Shown: positions 13,629 to 25,600 of the stretch, piece after piece
Position numbering within the stretch: the first letter of the stretch is position 1
Layout of the letters: each line of letters begins with the position of its first letter
Source: Micropterus salmoides
Lineage: Eukaryota > Chordata > Actinopteri > Centrarchiformes > Centrarchidae
DNA: 64,000 nucleotides
Direction of reading: 5' to 3'
Assembly (NCBI RefSeq): GCF_014851395.1
Contig: NW_024040041.1
Coordinates: 7,060,041-7,124,040, forward strand
Translations under genes and position numbers: made by a program
Notes under the pieces: generated by a model
What the model was told of the DNA's origin: nothing
Databases searched by the model: none
What the model saw: only the letters and a program-made list of their open reading frames with translations

Positions 13629-16600
13629 TGTGTGTGTGTATACGTGTGGGCCAACATTTAGGTTCACGTCTCATTGTATAATAATGTCAAGCTTGATAAA
13701 CCAATGAGCATATTTAAATAGCAGGTGGTCGTGGTGGTCGTGTGTGCATCGCTTGCCTACAGTGTGTGTTTGTGTGTGCTCTCATGTAAGCCATGTTCTC
13801 ACGGCCATCTGTTAGCTAGAGTCCTGATTCTTCGGCACCCATCGTCCTAATATTTCCCTCGGCAGGGTAAAGACGATGAAATACGTCCCGCAAACCAATC
13901 AGCTTTGAGGGACAGTGTGGAGGAGGAGGGTCACAGGTAGAGATAAAGAAGAAGATGAAGAGACATGCAGGAAGGAGAAAGACAGAAGGGATGTAGGACT
14001 TAAAAGAGAAACAGAGTGTGTGGGGAATAGTCAGTCAGTCCTGTGGCTGTGCTCCCTGCTGTCAGCCATCAGCATTTAGAGCAGGGCATTGCAGCAAATC
14101 AACAACTATTTTCACCAGGTTGTATATCTGTGGTCTCTTACAGCTGATCAGGATTGGGTTGCACCAGCTACTGTGGCTTGAAGGCACATGAATATGTACC
14201 CAAACCATCTATAAGTTTTACCTCTTCAGACTTTTTGCCTTCTCGTTGCACCTTTAAAGAGGTGAAGTTGTGCCAGAATTCCCTACACCAAACAGCAGAC
14301 ACAGTTAGCAACTAACTATTGAACATAGTGGAGCATTTAGCAGCTAAAGAGCAAGATTTCCCCAGGAGTGGGTGGAGACCAAAAACAGAGCTAATAGGAG
14401 AGGGAGTGTTGGACTTCCATTTGCCAGGTTGACAGAATTATGACTCCTACATGAATGATAATGTTGCTCTGTGACTGCTGGATACGTACATTAGCAACAG
14501 TTTGCAACAGCATATCAACTTAAAAGGTGATGTTGTGTTTACTGCTTGTTTCTGCTGTTATTAAACCGCCTATTAATGAAGTGTCATGTGTATACTCCAA
14601 ACTGGTCATAGCAAGTTACATTAGTTCTGTCAGTTGGTTTATCTACGCAACAGCTACACCTGGCAGTTAGTAGGTGTAAATAGCCTACTTAGTAACAAAT
14701 AATCTCGAAATAGAAATGTGCTTGTGCAGTGGAAGCCTTTTAAATTTAGTGGTGAGTAAATCTCCACTTAACACTTATCTTATAACTAGGTTAAGTTTGA
14801 ACTCAACAGCTGGTGCAACTTCCTCCAGGCACCTAGATTATAGATCGAGCTTATATTTTTTATATACTTTTATTTGTATGTTTTTATATGCACATATTTG
14901 CTTAGTTTTCTTTTGTAAATATTTCATACTACTACATACAACAAATTTAAAGGATTAAGCTATATTTTTAGCTTTGGCATTGTTGTTTATCCTGTCTTAC
15001 CAGGCACGACAATTTGTCTTTACTTTCCTGTAAAGTGTCAAATGCAAATTAGCCTGCTGCTGCTAATCTGCATTTCTTGCTGTAGGATTTGAGAAACTGT
15101 AGGCAGGGCCTTTCCCCTTCCTAACTTTAGCCTGGTTTTCACTACAGGGCTAAGCAGGGCTAAGCAGAGTTATTCTTTGACTCTTTCAGGAGCCAGTTGG
15201 CTTATAAAAACTGGACTGAATCCTTATAATATCCATAAATGTATAAGAACTAGTCTTTGTGACATCAGTTAAGATGTACTGAAAACAGATGATAGATATG
15301 GTGAACAGTTTCTTTCTACAGTACCTTTATTGTGGTCCCAGTTTGGCCCTCCTTGGCCCTGCTGAGAAAAAGTGGCTGTTAAAGAAGCAGACACGTAGCC
15401 AGTGACAGCATACCCCCTGTCTTCTCTCCCGTAGAGCTCAGAGGCCGTTGTCCAATGGCTGAGCGACTTTCAGCTGCAGGTCTACGCTCCAAACTTCCTG
15501 GGCGCTGGGTATGACTTGCCCACCATTAGCCGAATGACCCCGGAGGTAAGGCAACTGAACCCTGACCCCCGAACCCCCGTGAGGTCACTGTCACCTCCAA
15601 GGACCACAATGGCAACAAGTCTGCAAGACTTTGATTTGTGCTGTCTTTGTGTTTTCAAAATGCATGTATATAATTTCCTGCACAAATCCTCAAATGAGCA
15701 CATATAAACCACTCAACTAAACTGACCTGAGCTATCCTTTCCCTGCCTCCTGCCAAACCTGTCCTGGTTGAACCTTTCACTTCTCACCCTTGACCTGTGT
15801 CTCTCTTACAATTTAATAAAAATATTATTGTCATGCCTATGGTAATTACAATTGTGTCAAGCTGCTGGATAGGATGTCTACTTTAGCTAAAATGTTTGAC
15901 TAAATACCACTCTGGAAAATACGAAGCTACTACCAGCAGCCGGTTAGCTTAGCTTAACACAAAGACTAGCTGTTTCCCTCTGTTTATTGTCTTTGCACTA
16001 AGCTAATGTACTGGCTGCTGGTGGCAACTTCATTATTACATATCACGGTGTACAGGCGTGAGAGTGTTATCTAACTGTGTATTTTCCAAAAGGGTACATT
16101 TCCAATAACCTCAGCTTGTGGTTTAAAAGCTGTTATTCACGTGAAATTAAACAATAAAACAAAAGGTTACTCATAATACCAAACCCACTGAGTAACAACG
16201 CCCACCTCTGCATTTTAACCACTTTTAGCTAAGCGTTTTGGTAACCTATGTTTGCTAACATGTTGACCATAACAACTACTGTACAAAAGACGATTGTTGT
16301 GGGTTAAAGTGAGTTGCTGTCCCCTAGTGGTCAAAAGTGCCTCAGTGCAGCTTTAATTAACAAGGACAACTGATCAAGGAAAACTCAAAGCTGGACCTGT
16401 CTGTTTAAATGAAAAGCAAAAAAAGCTATATTCTAATGATTTATTTCTGTAAGAAGCAAAGAATGTTTACCCACAGAAAGTGATGATTTTTGAACCAGAG
16501 GGTTGTTATGAAAAGGTGAGGACCTCTGGCATAAAAATTACTTGTGCTACACTGTGAGAGTTTCCCCACAATACATTTTTTTAAAGAGCGATATGATGTC

Positions 16601-19600
16601 ATTGGGGTTATCTCAGGTTGGGCTTGAGACTTTCAATGTTTAACAGTCAGCCTTTGTTACAAACATAGGGTGTGGAGTTTAAAGGACATGGACTTCTATC
16701 ACATAGGGAGGGTCTAATGAAAAATGCTACTGAGCTGCATTATGGTAAATTTGGGATCCATTTTTTATAGCTTCCAAGTCAAGTCTCAAGTCTCTGAGCA
16801 AGAGTCCAAGTCAAGTCTCAAGGCTCTCATGGTTATAATGAATGTTGTATCACCTGCTGTGTTCAAACCAGGCTGCTAATAAAACTGCGTTGCAGTGCAA
16901 CACTGAAGCTTCAATACACGCTTCAAACCCCTGGACTACAATCCCATTGAACCACTGCTTCAGAGCTTGCTTTGGTGCGAATAAAATCACGTGACATGTG
17001 AAGTCCGAAGCAGCAACTGCTTCACTTACTGAATGAATCACTGACTGGTTCGCGGTCCAATCACGTGATTCACTGGCACTGCCCCAATCGTCTCGAAAGC
17101 TTTGAGTGTTTGTGCACCCCATCGAACACATTCACCCCCTGTCACACAAGCACATCCAACCTATGCCATATTTCCCAGCACTCTCTCCTCAATAACAAAA
17201 TACATGCATTCATCAATCTTTATTTGAACATGATGTTCAGTCTTAATGTGTGTGCATCAAAGAATTTTCAAAGTAAATATACTTTAAATCCAAGGGTGAT
17301 TAAAGCAAAGATGCTTTTTCTACAAAAGTAAAGTAGTTTCCCCAGCACTGCTCATCGAGGGGCGTGCGTGTATGTAATTAAAAGTGTCGTGTCCACCAGC
17401 TAGCCTGTCTAATTTGCCTGCAGCCTTGAACTTCGCCAGGAGAAGTCACTGTAACTGAAGCTTTGAGTAATGAACCCATTATTGAAACAATTGGCTCAGG
17501 TGGTTCAGTACTTCACTAAAGCTTCATTTGCCCATCACTACCTATAAGGGATTCTGTAGCTGTAACCTGTTTTTCACTTACAGAGCACAACCATGCAATG
17601 TGCAATGCAATTAATGACAGCTTATAACAATAACCTGTAACCTGTTTGCAGCCAACGTTAATAATTAATGTGATGGCAGCCAGCGGGACGTAAATGATTA
17701 TGTTAATCGACTGCCAGAAGTTTGGCAAGTAAACAAACACTCATTCATTTTTTCACAACAAACGACAGTCGTTCCTAAAGCAAGAAGGAAGCTAACGTTG
17801 GCCAACGCTGAGCTAAACATGTTTACTAACCTCATATTAGTAACCTATTTCGCGTTCAGCGCTTCTTTGTTTGGGCCTTGTTGTGGGAAGTTTTAAAGCC
17901 AAAGTTTATGATGAATGGCTCAGCAGCTGCCGGAGTTTGTTGTCCTCTCTCACGTGCGGCCGTGCGCAGCAGATGCTACGTGTTACATAGGCGGGTTATA
18001 GGTAACGGAGGGAGGGAATAACAGCAAGCTCATCAGACGTTTCCTAAAAATAAACATTGTTCACGAGTTCCGCACCTCGAGTCCAAGTCGAGTCTGAAGT
18101 CTTTTGAGGATGAGTCTCAAGTCGAGTCTGAAGTCACTGTGTGCGACTTAAGTCGGACTCGAGTCCGAGTTTCAAACTCGAGTCCCCATCTCTGCCCATA
18201 CTAGGGACTAAAAGTTGGGATATCTGCTTTGATTTTGACCATTCCTTTTTTAATCTGCCTCTAGTGAGTCCTCATGCTTAAAGTGGTATTTAGCATTGAA
18301 AGTGCAATGCTAAATCGCTGGAGCACTCCTTCAAACTAAATATTTAGAAGAGCAAATACATGTTCACATCAGCCCAGTGATGCTCTTTTACGTAACTGCA
18401 TCATATTGTCAAATAAAAAAAAATCTAAAAAGAAATAATACATGAATTACAAACTGGAGCTAAAAGAGGGGAAAATAAATAAAATCCCAAAACAAGAAGT
18501 ATCAAAAGGTGATATAATAATAATAACCCTACTGACCCTTTCATCACCTTCAGCAATGCTGCTGCTGCCTGTTCTGAGGAGCTAGTCTGACACTCTCTGA
18601 CACTCTCGCTGACTTAAAAGGGTTTGTTATCAGAGATATGTTGGCCACTTCTACTGTATGCTCGTTCGCATCTGCATATCATATTTGAGTCGTGCAACGA
18701 AGTGTGTGTGTAGTGGTTGTTCATGTATGTTTGTAAAAGTATGTTCTTGTGTGTCCACCACAGCTGCCACTGAAATACACAGAAACACAATTAAACAGAC
18801 TGATAGTATGTTGCACAGTGTTTGTTCATTAATTACAGCTCCCTAATAAATCTGCACATTATCATTTTTAATTCAGCTTGTATTCAGGCATGAGCTTGTT
18901 TCTTATGCCAGAAATAATGAGTATAAAGAGCTGCATTTTAATTACATCATGGGGAATTGAGTTTATTCTTTCATACAGATGCTTCCTTTTCATTGCAGAC
19001 ATTTTCTTTTGCTTTTCTTGCTTTTCTTATGATTTTGAGACATTTACATTTCTGCTCTTTTCTCCTTAACTGGCAGAAGCTTTCATCAGATGTCACGCTG
19101 TCACTTGTTTATTTGTGTTGCAAGTTTTCCTCTGTGTGTGTGTGTGTATGTGTGTGTGTGTGTGTGGGTGGGTGTGTGTGTGTGGGTGTGTGGGTGGGTG
19201 TGAGTGACAGAGACTGCTGGAGTCTTGGGGAGATTTGAATTCACTTTGTGGAGTAAAAACCTGAACAAGCCTCTGCTATATCACACATGTGTGTGGTGTG
19301 TTTGTGTGTGTAGGATCTGACCGCTATTGGAATAACTAAACCAGGTCACAGAAAGAAGATGACATCAGAGATTAACAAGCTAAGTGTCAACGACTGGCTG
19401 CCTGAGCAGAAGCCTGTGAGTAATTCAACACACATAGCTGTTTAATTAAACTCTAAACTACTAATTAGATGTTTAGCCTGTTTACAAAGACAAGCTACCA
19501 GTGTTGGTGTCGGCTAGCCGGGTAAGAAGTCATGTTTCTGGTGTTCCTATAGGCCAGCCTAGGCGAGTGGCTTTCTGCTATTGGTCTAAGCCAGTACCAC

Positions 19601-22600
19601 CAGGTGCTGGTGCAGAACGGTTACGAGAATATCGAATTCATCACGGACATCACCTGGGAGGACTTGCACGAAATAGGCATCACCAAACTGGGTAAGACAT
19701 TCAGATAAACTTTGTACACATCCATACATTTATACATCAGAAGATATGACCACCATGAAAGCTACAGTGTCCGCTTCAAAGCACTAGAGTCAGCACCGTG
19801 GACAGCGATTTATGTTAGGTATTTACTACATTTCAAATTATTGAGCTCAGAGTGAGACTATGTCATATGTGGCAAGCATTTAAGTGTGCTGAATGTTATA
19901 AGGAGACAGCTGTGTGGGGTCCGGGGACCCAGAAGTGTCCTTGAGGGGTTCCAGGGGGTTAATTTTATTCTAATTCCATCCTTAAGTAAAACAATGTCAG
20001 AATGTTTGACTACTTGGGTCGTGGGTTTCATACACGTTCTGTAATAAAACATCTAAAAGTAAAAATCCTTTTATTAAATGGTGGTCCGTGGTCTAATTTG
20101 TGTCAATTTAGGGGTCCATTATGTGAAAAAGTTTGAGGATCACTGCTGTAAATCATTAACCAATGAATGTGTTCAAAAAATTCTTGTGGGGCATAGACTA
20201 GACATGTTGCATATGGAGCCCCAAAACACCGACCTGTCACTCAAAGCGGCCACGTTCTTAATTATGTATAACTTTAAGCCTTAATATAATTTAAACAGGT
20301 CAGTTACATAAAAATCCACCCCACCAGAGTCCAAAACTCTTTTTTGGTCCAGGTTGTAAACATGTTTATTTCTGCTGTAAGGATGGGCATTTTAACATCG
20401 GAGTTCTTTTTACACTTAATTTTAATTAGTCAAATCATACATTTGACTGATTCTTGTCTGATAATCTTTTACCATATTTAGTTTTGGAGCTTCAGTTTGC
20501 AGTGTATGTTCACCTTCTAAGTTGAGGGAAGATCATACACAAATAATAATGATAATAATAATTTACATTTACATTTACTCATTTGGCAGACGCTTATCCA
20601 AAGCGACTTACATTTGAGGAACAGCGTACAAGCATCAACAAAGCATCAATACAGCATGAGATTTACAACTTATAAGACATACCTAGGGAAAGAAGAGTTA
20701 ACAAAAAAGTGCAATCAAGACAAGATAATTGTAAGGGGATAGAAGAAGAAGAGCACAGGAAGTGCATGTTAGAGTTAGAGGGACGCCCTTGCTCTGATGG
20801 CGTGTGGTAGCTCGTTCCACCATCGTGGTTTCACAGATGAGAACAGGGACTGAGATTGCTTTGTGTGAAGGGATGGCAGAGCCAGTTCATTGGAGAAGCG
20901 TAGCGGCCGAGAAGGAACATAAGCTTGTATTATGGAGTTTAGGTAGATTGGTGCAGACCCAGTAGTAGCTCTGTATGCAAGCATTAGTGACTTGAATTTG
21001 ATTCTGGAGGCCATGGGTAGCCAGCGGAGGTCACTAAATAATGGACTGACATGAGTCCTTTTGGGCGGATCAAAAACCAGATGTGCTGCTGCCATTTGTA
21101 GGGATTTCACCGCACCAGCTTGAAGACCTCCTAGGAGGGCATTGCAATAACCATGGCCTGTACCAGAAGCTGGGTGGCATACTGAGTGAGGTAGGGCCGG
21201 ATTTTTCTGATGTTGTATAGAGCAAAGCGGCATGACCGAGAGACAGCAGCAACATGGTCTGAAAAGGACAGCTGGTCATCAATCATGACATCCAAGTTTC
21301 TCACCACCCTGGTTGGAGTGATGGTTGAAGAGCCAATTTGTAGTTTGATGTTATGGTGGATAGATTGCTTGGCTGGAATGACCAAGAGTTCAGTCTTAGA
21401 GAGGTTTAGTTGAAGGTGGGAAGCCTTCATCCATGCACATATGTCAGTGCGATAGTCCATGATCTGCACCGAGACGGTGGGGTTGTCTGGCGGGAAGGAT
21501 AGGTAGAGTTGCGTATCGTCTGCGTAAGAGAAGCCGTGCGAGCGAATGATCGGCCCCAGTGAGGTGGCATGAATTGAGAAGAGAAAGGGCCCTAGCACCG
21601 ACCTTAAGGGCACCCCGGTGGAGAGGCAGTGGGAGCAAGATAATTGTCCACAAAACATTGTAGGAACGCCCCGAGAACCACAGGAGTGCTTTGCCCGAGA
21701 TGCCCATTGCTGAGAGCGCGGATAGCAGGATCCTGTGATTGACTGTGTCAAAGGCAGCTGATAGGTCAAGCAGGATAAGAACCGAGGATTGGGCTGCAGC
21801 TTTAGCTGACCTTAGGGCTTCTGTCACAAACAAAAGAGCCGTTTCAGTAGAGTGGCCACTTAAAACCAGACTGATATAGATCTAGGAGGTAATTCCGTGA
21901 AAGGAATTCTGAGACCTGTTTGAAGACTGCCCGTTCGATTTGGAAGAAATGGTAGAAGTGAAACTGGCCGATAGTTCTCAACTTGAGTAGGGTCAAGGGA
22001 GGGCTTTTTGAACATATTTGTTTTGATAAAAAAAATATTTTAATTGTAAAGTAACTGGATGAATTACCTTAATTAATCAGCAATTCCAATCTTTCAATGT
22101 TTTAGGCCACCAGAAGAAGCTGATGCTGGCAGTGAAGCGATTGGCTGAAATGCAGCGCAGTTCAGACGGGCGGGGCTCCCTCAGAAAGAAGCCCCCGCCA
22201 ATCACACAGCAGCAGGAAGTCATGTCAATTGACAGCCCACCTCCAGATGGTGAGCTTACAGAGGATAGTCCGATAATGATTAACTTTGAATGAGGTTTAA
22301 CTTGAATCTTCTGCAGCCCCATGCCTTACCTAATAACATCTCTTAGTTGTCAAGTGATTTTCCCTCAAAGGTTTATTTCTGTAACAGTCATGACGTTCTG
22401 TCTTATTAAGATTAATATTTATATTTAAGGGTTTCTTTCTCTGTCTTCAGAGGTCATGTCTCCAAAGATGAGCACCTTCCAGGACAGCGAGTTGAGCACT
22501 GAGCTACAAAGTGCCATGACCCAGCCAGGTCAGGAGGTCAAAGCTCAGCGAACACGCACCCTCAGCAAAGACCATGATGAGGTTATGACAGGAGGAGGAG

Positions 22601-25600
22601 GAGGTGGTGGCTCTGGGCCACCTAAGAAGGAGGCGCGGACTATGAGGCAGCAGAGCAGCCAGGGAAGCACCTCCTCTCACAGAGGCAGTGTTTCCTCTCA
22701 AGGCAAACATCGTCACTCACACTCCCATGCCCATTCCCAGCCTGCGCCTCCCTACACGCCCCCTCACACTCCTACCAAGACTAGAACCTCATCTTCCTCC
22801 TCCACCTCCTCCGTCCAGAGCACAGCTTCCCCGCAGGCCAAACACAAGCCATCCCCCCCTTTCATCCAGGGGGAGAGACCTCAGTCGCCACGCTCCCACC
22901 CCCCTCAGTCTCCAACCCACCGCGGAGCTCCATGCACCCAGGCTCAGCCCCAACAACAACAACAGCAGCCTCAAGTCCCGCCGCAGCACCAGGCACCTCC
23001 TCAGCACCATCCGCAGGCACAGGTCATGGAGGTCAGGGAGAGCCAACAACCACAGGTCCCGCTCCTCTGCCTGCCACCAGAGGCTGAGCTGACAGAGGGG
23101 GACGAAGCAGAGCCTTCTGCGCTCCAGCAGAAACGCGCCCAAAGCCTCAACAGACACGCCGTCTCAGATGGTGAGTGTGAGGAGAAGGCAGGAGGAGGCG
23201 GAGGAGGAGAAGCAGATGCAGTGGGAGGTCAGGGCTCTGCCGTCGTCAGAGGGGAAGGGGGCAAATACGCCACAGTGACCCATCGGGTCAGCCGCAGCCA
23301 CTCCGTCCGCAACCAGGACAAGAACGTCAACCGCAACCAGACGCAGTCCTTTGCTCTGCGTCAGAAGAAAAAAGGCCCGCCCCCGCCGCCACCCAAACGC
23401 TCAAGCTCTGCCATCTCAAGCAGCAACTCTAACCTGACAGATGCCAACGCACAGCCGCAGATGCTCACCACCACGGGGGGGATGTTGGACGTGCCTTACC
23501 ACCAACAGCGGCGGGCCAGCGACCTGGGGGTGTCCCTGGAGCCAGCGGTTGTGGAGACGAGCAGCGTGGGTAGTGTGAGGAGCATCGCCGCCATGTTGGA
23601 GATGTCTTCTATAGGGGGTGGACCCAAAGGCATGGCACTGCAGAAGAACTTCCTGCAGGTATTATTGAAAACATTTTGTAGTAAAATTGTCTGGATATTT
23701 GTATATGCTTCTCTAAATGTAAAACACACATTTATATGTGTCGTTAGCATGATCAAGCAATTGTATGGTTGTGTGTTTAACAGGTAGGGAAAACACGTGA
23801 CGCCATTGGTTTGGACGGTGAAGTGGTGAACCGACGGCGGACCATTAGTGGCCCTGTCAGCGAGCTGGTCGCGGCTGCCCGGCGCGACCAGCCAACTCCC
23901 TCTGCTTTCCCCTCTCCCTCAGCCCAGCCTGATACCTCCCCTCTGCCTGTAAATTCCTCCTCCCCACACCCTCCGTCCTCCCCCCACCCCAGCTCAGGAG
24001 GTAGCGGCAGTTCATCAGAGAACCTGCCCTTTGCAGAGGAGGGCAGCCTGACCATCCGCCGCCAGGGTCGAGGAGAAGGAGAAGGACAGGTAGCTATCTA
24101 TCTATATATATATATGTCTGCCTGTTTGTCTATCTATCTATTGAATCTACATTATCTATGTATCTATGTAATGTAATATATGTGTAATAATGTATTACAG
24201 ATTCATAGTACAGCTTCTGTGTTCTGTAAGCTTTATTTGTGTTATCCATTTATCTTTGTCAATGTTTTTGACTGTGCAAAAATTCCCTCTTATCACGAAT
24301 GTATGAATTTTCCGTTAGTGTGTATTTTGTGTTTGTCTGCAGGGTGACGGCGAGGAGCCCCAGGGAGACGGAGGTTACACGCAGGAGGACATCTCCAGGG
24401 TCGAGGCCACAGCGACCTTAAAGCGACGGCCCCGCAGCTCCAAGACCCACCCCAATGGCTCCGACTTCACCCTCCAGGAGTCGTCCACCGTCAAACGACG
24501 CCCCAAGAGCCGAGACAAGGAGCCCGAGGGCTTCGCAGACCTGGCTGGGGCTAACGGGGAGCCTATGGTGGGTGGTCAGCCGAACACCACGCAGCCAGTA
24601 CCCTACCAGAACGGCACAGCTACCATGAAACGCCGCCTAGTGTCTGATACTGGAGTGACAGAACAGCCACCACCTCAACCCCAACCCCAACATCAACCTC
24701 AACCGCAAGTGACTGCTGCTCCTCGCAGGGACAGTGTGGACCAAGGAACTCCAGTGGGCAATGAAGGAGGTCCGGTGAGAAAACCAAAGCCACCAGTCTC
24801 CCCGAAGCCTGTCGTGGGACAGATAAAGAGACAGGGGGGCCCACAGACTCCCCCACCTCCTGCCACCAATAAGAGAGTCCCCCTGCCTGGCCCTGGGACA
24901 CCTGGAAGCCCAGGTACTCACAGTATTTGACTTACTTTGAAATTTGCCGGTGCTTTGTCGTAAAATCACCATGTTTTGTTCATGGCTGTTGTGAATGGCC
25001 ACACTGGAAGGGGGGGCAAAAAGTCATAAAGAGGGGACATGATGAACTGTACTAATTGTCAGTTACAGAAAGTTCACAGAAAGGTTTGCGCAAGGTTTTA
25101 AACGCTGTTTGACAAGCTCTTTGTTTGAAGCATATTGAAGCATCCTTAAAGATTCCAAAGCCTGTAAAGGTGTCAGTATGCTCGAAACTAACTTGTTTGT
25201 ACAGCATGTCGTCCGAACTCATCACACGAAAAGTAGTTGCTGAGCCTCCACACACCTGACCAATCCCTGTGCAGACTAGGTGTTATGCTTTGATATGACC
25301 TCACATTTTCACAACCAACATGACCAAACTACAGCTAATTAGAGCAGGAAAATTCAGGCAAAGAGGGAATCCATCAGGATGCAGATGCCAGTGAGTGATC
25401 CAGCATTGCTCTCTCTTTCTCCCTCTCCATTTCTGTAGTGGAAGGAAAGAAGATCCCTCCACCTGTCTCGCCGAAACCAGTGCCCCCGCCCACGGCACCC
25501 AAACCGGCCAAGCTCATCCACTCCATGACCAGCCCCCCCTCCCCGATCCCGGCCCCTAACCCGGTCAAGCAGCACCCTGCGGTGGCCCGACAGACCAGCT

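Larger units (their letters stand above)
12886..15434 (+). other. caskin1 intron with microsatellites and family B copy
   Basis: (CA)n at about 13077-13110, (GT)n at about 13441-13470 and 13590-13640, and a family B repeat at 14270-14535. No exon is recognised. Confidence 0.6.
15546..19313 (+). other. caskin1 intron, rich in decayed DNA transposons
   Basis: It holds an inverted, fold-back-like repeat at 15880-16110, a composite transposon region at 16750-18195 and (TG)n at 19131-19205. No exon is recognised. Confidence 0.6.
19692..22105 (+). other. caskin1 intron filled largely by an L2-type LINE
   Basis: After about 850 bases of plain intron, a - strand LINE occupies about 20568-22030, ending some 75 bases before the next exon. 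Confidence 0.7.

Noticed and set aside
23496..23756. Antisense frames across the large caskin1 exon
   Set aside because: They are shadows of the well-supported + strand coding sequence.
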